64,000 nucleotides of DNA, taken from Gossypium raimondii (Eukaryota > Streptophyta > Magnoliopsida > Malvales > Malvaceae). The stretch is from positions 55,933,980 to 55,997,979 of the forward strand of contig NC_068575.1 in assembly GCF_025698545.1 (NCBI RefSeq), read 5' to 3'. How positions within the stretch are numbered: the stretch's first letter is position 1; each line of letters opens with the position of its first letter. Positions 25,501 through 36,862 of the stretch are shown here, one piece after another. The position numbers and the translations under genes are program-made. Below the pieces are notes generated by a model, which saw only the letters and a program-made list of their open reading frames with translations, ran no database searches and was not told the DNA's origin.

Positions 25501-26975
25501 TCATATTAAAATTAGTTAAGTCGATTCGAAAAAAAATTGATCGAACCAACCGATTAAATCGATTACTATACCTTACTAATTATCATTGCAAATTTGTGTT
25601 TTTAAAATTTAATAATGAATTTTACCCTTTATTTTATAAAAATAAATAAACTAATTCTTTTAGTATAATTGGTGAAAAGAATACACAAAACATTCAACAC
25701 TTATTTAAAACCAACCAATCAAGTTCACATGTTTATTAATAAATAGACCAAATTTTTAATTTTCATAAAGTGAAAAGATCGAATTTTGACAAATTAAAAT
25801 AAAAAATTAAAGGGTTTAATTTATTTATTTCAGTAAAATAAAAGATGAATTTTATAATTTGACAGTTAATTTAATTATTAAGTTATTTTTTCCCTCAAAA
25901 TTTTATTTATTAAAAAGTTAAAAGTAATGAAAAAACTCCTCGAAAATCAATTGGACCCCTACTTAAAAAGTGTACGCAATTAGAATATTACTTCAAAAAT
26001 AACAATCAATTGGGTCCTCTGCATTGTCATTTCTATTAAGGCCCCTGACGGACCATTAAGTGCTGACATGGCGGATGACGTGGAAAAACGATGACATTGA
26101 GGGCTTAATTGATTTTTTTAGTAATTTCTACTAATTTTTAAAACTTTTTAATAAAAATTACTACTCATTTTTTGTTTTTTCACCTTATCAAGGTGCATCG
26201 ATTACCTATCCTCAACTAAAACTTATCACTCACTTTAAACCACCAAATACTAAATCCATTATTTCTAAGATCCTTTACTCGAGACCCCATCCAAATCAAA
26301 TTATCATCAGACTTAAAGCTCCTCCATTAAAATCTAATCCAAACCTTAAAAAAAACTATAATTTTCTTATACATATATTTATTTTTTATTTTTTTTTACA
26401 AATTTTTATACTTTCAATAAGTTTTTATAATTTTTTATTAATTTTATAGAATTTTTATCATTTTAATTATATTTATATAATTTTCTATAATTCTATAATA
26501 TTAAATAATTAAATATAATTTGTTGAAAATTTTTATATAATCCCTAAAAATCAATTAAACTCTCCTAAAATAATTAAAAATCAATTAAGCTATCCTAAAA
26601 AAAAATTAAACCATCCACGCTTAGCCATCACGTCACCCGCCATGTTGATTTTAACGAAAATGACAATTCAAAGAGCTTATTTTTGGATTAAAGGTTGAAT
26701 TGATGAAGGGTTTTTTTAGTACTTTTCATCCTATTAAAAAATGATTTAAAAAAAAAAAGTGAAATGATGAAGGAAAGCAACAGGTTTTGAGGGAGACTTA
26801 CAATTTCCATCCGGTTAAGCAGAGCAGCAATAAGGAGGAAGAAGAAGAATATGAAGGTAGTAGTTGTTGAGACCAATCCCTTGAGGCGTCCAACACCAAC
26901 CTTTGAAAAGCAGCCATGAATGACTTCATCACCGTAAGCCCTAACCCCTTGAAATATTTGAACACGATCCGCCAT
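22538..26975 (-). CDS. GT90 (CAP10/DUF821) O-glucosyltransferase-like, copy 2
   Basis: This is a predicted type II membrane glycosyltransferase of the GT90 family, related to animal Rumi/POGLUT protein O-glucosyltransferases. Plant substrates are mostly unknown, and the Golgi or ER lumen is the likely site. Exons are 26802-26975, 23859-24403, 23544-23736, 23336-23400, 23005-23215 and 22538-22894, summing to 1545 nt (514 aa) with all phases matching. Exon 1 encodes a short cytosolic tail and the membrane segment (STTTTFIFFFFLLIAALLN). The CAP10 domain includes CPDYFRWIHQDLKQW, ADFRLVIVNGKAYVEKY, GILQLLRLYPGKVPDLD, YAYWKGNP, WSVSEKYILACDSMTLL, KYYDFFSRSM and KFAVEWGNN. Intron 1 is long (24404-26801) and contains a repeat element. 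It appears intact. The start MADRV was chosen because it aligns with the MAEHV start of the other copies. Confidence 0.88.
25915..26735. mobile_element. MITE/Mutator-like element in intron 1 of GT90 copy 2
   Basis: The ends are imperfect inverted repeats: AAAGTAATGAAAAAACTCC on the left and, on the other strand, AAAGTACTAAAAAAACCC from the right. Inner matches include GACATGGCGGATGACGTGG against ACATGGCGGGTGACGTGAT. No coding capacity is present. It lies wholly within an intron, so the host reading frame is unaffected. Confidence 0.5.
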
Positions 26976-29490
26976 GGAAACCGTATTTCCCAAGCTCCCC
27001 CACAGCCCTATTCCTGCTTCAATGCCTTGGTATATATACATATAAATGCATATCCTCCCTATAAGGCAAGACATTATAAATTGCCTTAAATATTTATTTT
27101 GACTAATTAATGAGTTGGCATGCATATTCAACCCGATTCAATTTGGAGGGTTAACTTTTGCTTGTAGAGACTTTAGTTGACGTGGATACAGTCCTAGCTT
27201 TTTAATTATATTTGAAACCACTACTATTATTAAACCATAGAAATAAATGTTTGGGCAAAACCAATCTATGTTAACGTTATTCAAAGACTCAAGAAATATT
27301 TATGATTCAACACGTTTGAAGGAGACTTCTATCATACATATTCACAAAACAAATCAAAGAACAATCTCTAAAATCATTAAGAATTGAAAAACTTGATCGT
27401 GCATGTAAAACATAGTCTGATCTTGTTGTATGAGAGTAATCATTAATCATATACAGAAATAGAAGAAAAAAAAAACGAAGATCATCATATACCTGTAATT
27501 CAAGCGTATAAAGTGGAGATGGAGCTGCAAAACTGAGATGATCAGGTAGTGAAAACTTGGAGAAAAGAACAAGGTCAAAATCAAGCAGCAGTGTTACGAT
27601 TTGACTTTCATCACTGAATTAAATTCCGTAAACCATAAGCTATTGATTTTTCTCAGGCAAGAGGAGGGGACAAAGATGAAGAAATACTGATTTAACTTTT
27701 TTGAATAATTATTTTTGTCAGTTATATTTAAACATTTTAACAATAAATAGGTCCAGTTTCCATTCTAATGTATTAAATAATTATCCTAATTTTTTAATTC
27801 TATCAATAAAAAATTGAGAGATTATATCATCCAAATGGTAATTATATGCTATAATTAATAATTTAAAAGAAGTTAATAATTTGTAATTAGACTTGTTTAT
27901 GAATCGGACTATCTATCTAGGCTCGAAGGTCTGTTAGAAAAAAAAAGGATTTTGACAAAATACGAGGCCGAAAAATAGACTTGGATAAAATCTAAGGCCC
28001 ATTTTTTATATGGGTCAAGCCTTGGGCAATTATTTTTTTAACTTGAGCCTTAATTATATATATTTTTATATTTATATTAAATCACTAACTTAATAACAAT
28101 TAAACTCATTATCCAAAATCTAAAAAAAAATTCAACTAAATAACCCAACCCAAAATGTAAATTTTTAAAATTTATATTTACTACAATAAAATATTTATTA
28201 TATCGATGGTAGTGTTTTTTTAATATAAAGAATTTTTAGTGTGTAAGAAAATTTTTATTTTAGCCTTTTTTTAGAGCATTATATATATTTTTTTAAAATA
28301 TTTTTAAATAAAAACTAATCTAAAAAATTAAGTATGGGTGGGTTGGGCCAGACCTAGATTTACTTTTCTTAAATTAGGCTGGACTTAGGCAAAAAAAAAA
28401 GCCTATTTTTCGGGCCGAGTCAAATCCGGACTTGAAAATTTGATCTAAATACCTTGCATAGGCTAGACTCAAACTCGGCCCAACCTCTATTTATGGCATA
28501 TGTTGTACTTTTATTTTATTATTATTATTTTATATAATTTCATTATAAGTTTTAATCATATCTGCTCTTTTTGATATAATACTTATAGCCCCTCCTCAAT
28601 TTATAAAATAGAAGATAATGTGCTTCAATGTACTTAAACTCATACCAACCGAGTTAAAACTTAATTGACATATTGTACTTTTATTTGTATTTATTTTTAG
28701 AGTCTAAAATTTCGATTAATAATGGAAAGTCCAATCACCACGGGACATGTATCATAATTTCTTTTTCCATTTACAAGGTTGCGAGCATGCCATTACTCCT
28801 CATTTGATAAGCGGATCACATGTAATCATATACATTACAGTAATAGATCGCTTTGTACGAATTTGCGGACAGCCATTCCTATGGCTGGTGACGGAAAATG
28901 CTATCCAAATTTGAGAATTTAGAAAACCAAACTTGTTAGTAGGATAAGGGTGGGTTACCCAATTCCACCGCAACACTTGTTGTTTTCTGTAGTGCCCAAC
29001 ACCGCAATGGCACCATGTCCTTGATTAAGAAGTCATACAAACAAAGGCCTTATATATATATAAAATAAAGTCACTGGATCACATTCCAGAAATATGCATT
29101 GGGCTGACGGATCAGGCCCATCCTTGTATCAAATTGAAGTATTCCCCCACGTAAGCATTCTACTTCCGTCAGATTGAGTTAATGTCATCTATCAATTGAA
29201 TTTGATGACAATAAAAAATTACATACACATAATGAAAATAATAATAAGATTTGACTCGGAATTTTATCCCTAAGTAAAAACTATTCAAAAAATAGGTATT
29301 TATGTAGACTAACTGCTTGTAGTTTTAAAAAGAAAAAGGCGGAAGCTACTTTGGCTAACAAGCACCAAACTGTAGTGTGGAATATTTATTCTCTTAATTG
29401 GCTAAACTAATTGAAGTTTATGAAAACTAATTGAAGTTTATGAAAACTAAACGAGAAAGAGAGGTTTGGTTTCTAGCTATCTAATGCTGC
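26976..29490. other. upstream region of GT90 copy 2 and 3' flank of copy 3
   Basis: 27490-27660 resembles the leader sequence of GT90 copies 3 and 4 (shared GCGTATAAAGTGG and GATGGAGCTGCAAAACTGAGA) but is about 470 bp further from the ATG. 27889-28492 is a repeat related to the hAT-like family at 44.3 kb. 28910-29150 has a homologue at 45610-45755. No additional gene was recognised. Confidence 0.5.
27889..28492 (+). mobile_element. hAT-like non-autonomous element, degraded
   Basis: It begins TTAGACTTGTTTATGAATCGG, matching the start of the element at 44337 (TAGACTTGATCATGAG). It has the same layout of a GGCCC-rich head, an AT-rich centre and a GGCC-rich tail (TCGGCCCAACCTCTA). Terminal repeats are eroded, and no coding region is present. 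Confidence 0.45.
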
Positions 29491-32022
29491 TTATGCTTTT
29501 AGTTTTTTCCAATATTCAGTCTCCCACGTCTCCACTTGTCTAGCTATTTTGTCTTTTGCCTTGAGAGAAGCTTGAATGGCTTGAGGCTTAAATGGGGGAG
29601 GCAATGTACATGGAAGTTTATCACTAGGAGACTTCACCATCGACTGCACCATGAACTCCTTCAATAGGCCTTGCTCTGTGGTTTCGGAACAGAGCCTTCG
29701 GGCATTTGGAGGTATTGTCGGTTTAAACTTCAAGAGTTTAGAGTATTCGTTCAACAAATGGAACATGTAATCATACACGTTTTGCATTGTCAAAGCCTCT
29801 TCAATAAATTTGCTTCCTGCTTTCCCTATGGCCTCTGCCTGCAAATTTATGGAATGAAATTCAGGCAAGGGTGTATATATTTCTTATGATAACTAAATGA
29901 TTGAATTCGTTGCAATCCATGTTTTCATTTGCTGAAAATTAGCACCTTGTGAGTGTGATTATTGCCCCATTCAACTGCAAACTTAAGATCTCTGCATTTG
30001 TTTTCATTGCTGATAGGCCAGAAATGCTGCATCGGCATCATGCTTCTCGAGAAGAAATCATAGTATTTAGGGTTTACCAGCAAGGTCATGCTATCGCATG
30101 CCAGTATGTATTTCTCACTTACGGACCACGTCCTTCCTTCTATATAAATTTTATATCTTTGATATTGATTGTACCGCAACAAAGTTAAAAATGTCATTAG
30201 GGTGAAAGTTGTTTAAAATGGGAAGAAAAAGGTGATCGTATATACCTATGGGTGCATTGATCTTCCAATTTAGAATGCTTGAAACCTTCTTGGATTTCTT
30301 TAGCCCAATCCTGAATTAATAACAAGAGTTACCCATTTGGCTTGGCCCTGCCCCCATCAAAGAAGAAACATAATTTTTCAGGAATTACCTGCACATAAAG
30401 CCGAGCATTCCAGTCGTGTTTATCTGAAACGTTGCAGTTCAAAAGATCTCCCCTATCTGGAGAAGTTGGGTTACCCTTCCAGTAGGCATAAGGTTCCCTC
30501 TTTTCCCACTTGATCCTCTCCCTCTCTTTCTTTATTGCCCTCAATTGCTCCTCCCATGGCTTTATATTAACCTCTACCCTGCCACAACAAAGCAAACTAA
30601 ATATCATTACCTGTGTAAATATTTAACATATGGCAATCTTTTTCTTCATTAGCAATTTGTTGTGGTACTATAAGTTGAGGCATGAGAATCTTTTTATTAT
30701 TATCGAATAACAGGGTTTGTAGATCAATCCAACTCTAATACTATAGTGCAAGTCGTTAATGATGTAGCAGAAATTACCATCCCCAAAAGGACCAATCAGG
30801 GAACACAATATCCAGTGCTGCCTCCTCTCCACAGTAATGAAACACTGGCGGTGCTAATGCAGCATAGCGTCCTTTGTAGTCACTTTTCATGATTACAGTG
30901 TTGTCCCCACAATAGAAGAAAAGGTCTAAATCTGGTACTTTTCCAGGGTACAACCTTAGAAGCTGCAAAATACCCCATATTGTAAACAGATCCCTGGTTT
31001 GAAATGACCTGATGTACCTCTCCACATAAGCCTCTCCATTGACAATGACGAGTCTGAAATCCGCAATGGGTTTTCCCCTTTCAATCATGTCCTTTGTAAT
31101 TCCCGAACTTTTCCATTGCTTTAAGTCTTGGTGGATCCACCGGAAATAGTCTGGGCAAGTTTTATTAGTGGATGATTCTTTGGGCTCAAACACCGTCGTA
31201 TGGTTAACTAAATTAGAACAGTTGAGAGGAAATTCAACCTTCTCATGACGAATTTCAGAGCTTAGTGGTGGTGGTGGTGGTGGTGGAGTGCCACCTATGA
31301 TAGGCTGAGAAACAAGTTGACCCCAACCCCCAAAAAAAAAAAATCTTTGAATCAATTTTTCATGAAAATTTGATGCTGCTTAGTATTTGATAGTCTGATA
31401 TTGAAAAATTTCAGTTTCGGTTAAAAATTTTATTTTTATTTTTATTTTTATTTTTTATTCCACTCTAAAGGGATATACCTTATTTGTGAAATCTCAAAAC
31501 ATCATGAGTAGATTAAATCATTTTCTTAACTATAAATATGTATCGTAAATATTCTTTTTATGGTATTTCTAAAAATAATTATATGAACAAATTACGTTAG
31601 ACATTCGTCTAATACACATGTCGACAAAGACGATGGATGGATGGATGTAAATTGTAATTTGGATTCTTAAAATTCAATTCAATTATCAAATTAGGCTTTT
31701 TTATAAATTATAATAAAAAAATTGGTCATATTATAAATTTTAGAAATAATCTGTTTAATTATAATTATATACATGTCTATAATAATGCTTGATTGTTTTT
31801 CCTGGGATTATATTCATTAAAAATGATTAAAGTAATGGAGTACGCAACAGTTTTGGGGGGGAGACTTACAAAATTCATCCAATTAAGCAGAGCAGCAATA
31901 GCAAGGAGGAAGAAGAAGAAGACGAAGATGGTAGTTGTAGAGACGAATCCCCTGAGGCGTCCAACATCAACCTTGGAGAAGCAACCATGAATCGCATGGT
32001 CAGCATGAACATGCTCCGCCAT
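29491..32022 (-). CDS. GT90 (CAP10/DUF821) O-glucosyltransferase-like, copy 3
   Basis: Same family and exon plan as copy 2. Exons are 31870-32022, 30778-31304, 30389-30578, 30246-30310, 29946-30156 and 29491-29838, summing to 1494 nt (497 aa) with matching phases. The N-terminal anchor is STTTIFVFFFFLLAIAALLN. The lumenal stem carries a run of seven prolines (GGTPPPPPPPLSS) encoded by a CCA/CCG-type triplet repeat near 31267-31288, absent in the other copies. The CAP10 motifs ADFRLVIVNGEAYVERY, WKGNP, WSVSEKYILACDSMTLL and KFAVEWGNN are present. The segment after WKGNP is two residues shorter than in copy 2. It ends ETEYWKKLKA. An in-frame upstream ATG at 32055 could add 11 residues, but MAEHV aligns with its paralogues. 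It appears intact and is closest to copy 4. Confidence 0.9.
31267..31288. repeat. GGT triplet microsatellite in GT90 copy 3
   Basis: This short GTG/GGT repeat encodes the polyproline tract of the stem region on the minus strand. Such a tract can vary in length between accessions. Confidence 0.7.
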
Positions 32023-32339
32023 GGAAACTGTTGGATTCCTTGAGATGGAGCTCAAAAACTGGGGTAGATGATCAGCTGGTAAAAACTTGGGGAAAAAAAG
32101 AACACAAGGTCAAAAGTAAGCAAAGCAGCAGTGTTTTTTATATTACAACGTGCCTTGAGGGGAAAATATGGGCTTAAATTTATTTGAAAAATATTAGATG
32201 TAATTCATGACTTGTAACTTCTATTGCTGAAAATTCAATTCCGAAGACCATAACTAATGACTTTTTGAGGTGTCTGGAAGTGTCAATAAAGATGATGAAA
32301 CATTGACAGAGACTTTAACAAGGTTTAAATATGCTTCTA

Positions 32340-33640
32340 ATCTAACCACATTTAACATTTTTTTTCACTTCTTTCATTCCTCCAGTTAACGGCGTTATTA
32401 GAAAACCCTCAAAGGTCATGCCCGCCTACAACAGCATGCCATGTGGTTTATTTTTTTGTCTATGTCAACATAACATCAGTACATCACATCCACGTCGATT
32501 AAAATACTTCAAAAATATGTAATTTTTTTTAAAAAAATTTCTAAAATTTCATATGTATACACATAAATAAAAATTATAATTTTGAAAATGATTTAAAATG
32601 TAATTCTTTTAAATATATTTTAAAAATTCTAAAAATCCTATATATATTTCAAAAGTATTAAAAATTTTAGAAATTACAAAATAGATATATAAATTCTAAA
32701 AAATAAAATTTATAAAAAAAATTAGGAAAAAGATTAGTTAATTTTTTAAAAATATATATTTAGATGAACTTTTTAAAAATTCAAAAAAAAATCTAATACA
32801 TTCAAAAGAAATTTAAATTTTAAAATAAATTAAAAGTTTATCGGGCATTTGACCAATTGACTGATGTTGATTGAATATTTACTAGACTTTGATCGACAAC
32901 CATTTATTGTCGATCAACATTCATTCAATACAGGTCAATGTTGAACAACTTTCAATCTCAGTCACTTTTAATTTATTTTTAAATTTCTTTAGAATATATA
33001 TGAGGTTTTTTTTCAATATTTTTTTAATTTTCTAAAGTTTAACCAACTTTTTCTAAAAGATTAAATTTTTTTATAATTTTATTTTTAAAATTTATATATT
33101 TTTAAATTTCTAAAATGTTTAATTATTTTTATTTTTTAATTTTTAATTTTATCTAAAATATATAATTTATAAAATTTTAAAATGTTTAATTATTTTAAGG
33201 ATTTAATAATTTTGGTCTCATTAATACACCACCCAAAATTTCATTATCCATGTGGCAATTATAAAAGTAAAAATAACTTCTTGGCACTCATTTTTATTTT
33301 TTAAAATTATTTTTAAATTTATTATATATTTTAATTTATTGATTTTAAAAAATTATATGTATTTTTATTTTTATTTTATTTTTAAAATTTTAAAATTTTT
33401 CATAAGTTTTGGAAAATTATACTTTTTAAGGATTTTTTTGAAAATATGAAAACTTGTTGAAAATTCTTGTTTTAAATCTTTAATTTTAAAAAGAATCTTC
33501 CATAATTTTTTATATCTCCAAAAATCATGAATTTTTAAAATATAAAAAAATTAAAAATTTTGAGTTTTAATTTCTTATTTTAAAATGTAAGGAACAAATT
33601 TTAAAAAATGTAGAGGGCTAAAAGATTATTTTGCCTTTTC
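32340..33640. mobile_element. long AT-rich inverted repeat (foldback-like)
   Basis: The centre near 32910 is a perfect hairpin, TTGATCGACAA then TTGTCGATCAA. Flanking sequence continues to pair imperfectly for several hundred bases: AAATAAATTAAAAG on the left with CTTTTAATTTATTT on the right, and GGAAAAAGATTAGTTAA with AACCAACTTTTTCT. It separates GT90 copy 3 from 5' flank sequence that is close to the gene in copy 4, so it is probably an insertion. The ends are approximate. Confidence 0.45.
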
Positions 33641-33963
33641 TATAGTTATTGTTATTAACTACAAATTTAGATGGTGTCATCAATAATTAGATCAAGATTA
33701 ATAAATCATTGCAAGTATAGAGAGTCGATATTCCAAAATTAAAACTTATATGGACTTTTATCATATTTAAATCTAAATTTTATATTTTTTAAAGGCAATA
33801 AGGATGATGAATTAGAGGGTTGGGTTTTAGGTCGAGTTTTTAATTATAAGGATGGAGGGTGAGTTTTAGGGAGGTTCAATTATACAAATTATTATAATTC
33901 TTTACTGCTTACACAAGACATTATTTAATTATAAAACATTACTCAATTACAAAAATAAAGATC

Positions 33964-34240
33964 TAATTATTAATTTTAGGCCTATGAGGAGAAAATTGAG
34001 GTAGGATATTATCTAACAGTCAAATTTGTTTTTGCATAATCACTGGACGAGAAGGGACTATGCATCATGATCCCAGTTTTTATGAACCTAAAATTTCAGC
34101 TATTATTAATTTTAGGCCTATGAAGAGAAAATTGAGATAGGATATTATCTAACAGTCAAACTTGGTTTTGCATAATCACTGGACGAGAAGGGACTATGCA
34201 TCCTCATCCCAAATTTTGTGAACCTCATACAAACTACAAT
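33964..34240. repeat. tandem duplication of a 136-bp unit
   Basis: The unit starting TAATTTTAGGCCTATGA at 33971 recurs at 34107, and both copies include ATAATCACTGGACGAGAAGG. A diverged third version lies at about 39450-39715, upstream of GT90 copy 4. This marks a shared 5' flank of the gene duplication. Confidence 0.75.
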
Positions 34241-36862
34241 TACAAGTCTCATCCCCACTTGCACAGTTGAATCAGCTTTTCTTAGAAGGGAAAAGTCAAA
34301 GGATTTGGTTAGACGAAAAAGCAGAGCGATGTGAGGAAGAAAAAGAAAACCTTTTTTAAATTACCTAAATATATCCTTCTCAAGCTTTAAATTCTTACTT
34401 TTTTATTTCAGGAAATTTTTTTAGGGATATATTGGATAATTTAAATAAGATTTTTATATATTTTTTTAAGATTATTGTTTTTAATATTTTTTAAAGGTTA
34501 TTTCAATTTAATTTTAAAAGAGAAAAGACTTAACATGCAAATAGACCAAAAGTATAAAAGCATTTGTATTTTCATCCAATTTAAAAGGATAATTATTTCA
34601 TCAGGCCCTAAATGTTTTATATAATCATACTTCACCGTCAATGACAATGGCGGCATCTAAAAAAATTGTTTTTTTTTTTTAAGTTGGAGGTGGTGACACT
34701 AATAGAAATGACATCACTAACATTTACTGTTTAAAATGAATCATTTACATACATAATTTTTAAAATGGATATTTTCATAAATAATAAAAAGTTATAGAAA
34801 AGCCGAGAATATGACTGCTTTTTTTTTATTCGTTGATTAGATTGCTTTGGGATCTGCTAGAAGAAGGATGACGAAAACAGGGTGTAAAAGCACTTTTGTT
34901 AATTAATTACCATTTTCTCATGTTAATTTTCCCCCGTAAGTATTAGACAATGTAGGACTTTTCTTTTCGTGGTGATGATGACTCATGCTCTACTGTCGTT
35001 TTTGTTGTCCCTTTTTGTTTCTTCTATATTATTATTATTGTTAATACGCTGTATCAATACATCATGATAGAGGAGATTTTAGTTTAGTAATAGAGAAGAA
35101 AAAATCGAGATGTATGTAAAATCTTATTATATAATCGTCTGGTCCAGTAATAGAGAAAAAAAATGAATCCCCTATGTCTATAGAATCTTTTTATATAATA
35201 GAGAAAAAAATTATTATTATTATTATTATTAGATAGAGTTTATTTATATATGTAACGCATGGTGCTTGGCCTTCTTTCTTTTTTTCTGGTAGAAGCAAAT
35301 TTAGCAAACAGTAGTACATTAGGTAATTAGGCTCCCAATCCTTAGCAAGTTGTCCCGTGGCCTCATCATCTGTGTACTGTATGAGTGAGGTGGTGTGAAG
35401 GTTGCTCAATAGAAATATTTAGTGATGGACTCAGTTTCATAATGTGTGCAAGAATAGGTGCGAGTTTCAGGTGGACCTTGACATGACCTACTAATATAGA
35501 CTTCCATCGCTGGTTATATTGTATGAAACAGGCATCTTGTATTCACAGAAAATGTAGTTCCCGTAAGATGGAGTGGATTTGGAGGAGTTTGCTATGGTGC
35601 TTGGCTTTCTTAAATGAAGTTTTCCTCCTCTCTTTTTTCCATTACTAGAAAATTATAATATGCAGTAACTTTAGTGAAAAATAATAATTTATGTTACATG
35701 AGAGTACAAATATGTTTTCAAAATATTATTTCTAATTTCTTATACCCAAATATATGTCACAATTATCATTATCAAATATGAATATTTTTAAAATTAAAAG
35801 CAGAGACTAATTGTGCAATTTAATTTAAAATTTTCGTATAACATAATAATATATCATGTCAACTTTCCGTTACACTAATATAGTTCAATGCTTAAAATAT
35901 AACAAATTGATAATATTAGTGGCCATATCATAATATTTTAGAGTTTATTGACAGAAACATAATTTAAACCATATCGATTTATCCAATTAATTATTTTAAG
36001 TGAAATTTTAATTATTAAACATTTATTAGTTCACAAAATTTAATATTTAATATATATTTTTTTTCTATATTTTTATAGTTAACTCAGTAAAATTTAACAA
36101 CTTTTTTTCACTCCTTTTACATTCTGTAAACTAAACAATAAAATTTTATATTTTAACCTTCGAAAAGAATACCTATTAGCTATACAAGCAAAATGAAAAC
36201 TGAACAAGAGATAAGAAACAGTGAAAAATACCATAAACAAGGAGCTAATCACCAAAAAATTCTAGTGTGCCAACCACACAACATGATCACGGACGGAGTA
36301 CACCTTTTACCCTTGCACAACCTAGTTCCATGACTCCGACGCATCCACCTTAAATTTCTAGCAGCCCAACTGAGGAGCTCCTCCCCATCGAGTTAACCCT
36401 TACACACTCTGCCACCACCAAGTTTCAGCTAAGATCACCCCATCCAGTGGAAAGCTCCACGTATTGCCAAATGAATAATTTCTTCTACCTTCCAAAGCTA
36501 TATTTCTCGTTAATCATACACTCCAAATAGTTGACGCCATCCACCAAACCAGGAGAATCTTTTGCCCAATTCAACAGTTCACAGTGATCAATAAAATCAT
36601 TAAAATCAGAGGTTCCAGAATTAAACTATGAACTGCCCGTCCTCTCCTCTCGCTACTAGATTTCAACTCGCTAATATGATCCCATAGCTCTTCGAACTTT
36701 GAGACAGTTATGTGTAACATATAAACACCAAGCTTTAGCTGCTGTAGCCTAGAATATACTGATATTTTCTTAATTGGCTAAACTAATTAAAGAGGTTTGG
36801 TTTCTAACCATCTAATGCTTCTTATGTTTTAGTTTTTTTCCAATACTCGGTTTCCCACGTCT
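34241..36862. other. intergenic region between GT90 copies 3 and 4
   Basis: This is AT-rich DNA with a TTA triplet run at about 35211-35231. About 36230-36720 is less AT-rich and on the minus strand reads peptides such as SGTSDFNDFIDHCELLNW, faintly like the endonuclease of plant LINEs, but it is broken and the call is weak. No intact gene was recognised. Confidence 0.4.

Noticed and set aside
25400-25575. AACCGATT/TTCGAAAA-rich stretch resembling the interior of the 7339 MITE
   Set aside because: No terminal repeats or TAA flanks could be placed, so similarity may be due to composition.
33252-33449. 65-codon frame rich in Phe, Ile, Lys and Leu
   Set aside because: Composition simply reflects AT-rich DNA in the foldback arm; no start context or homology.
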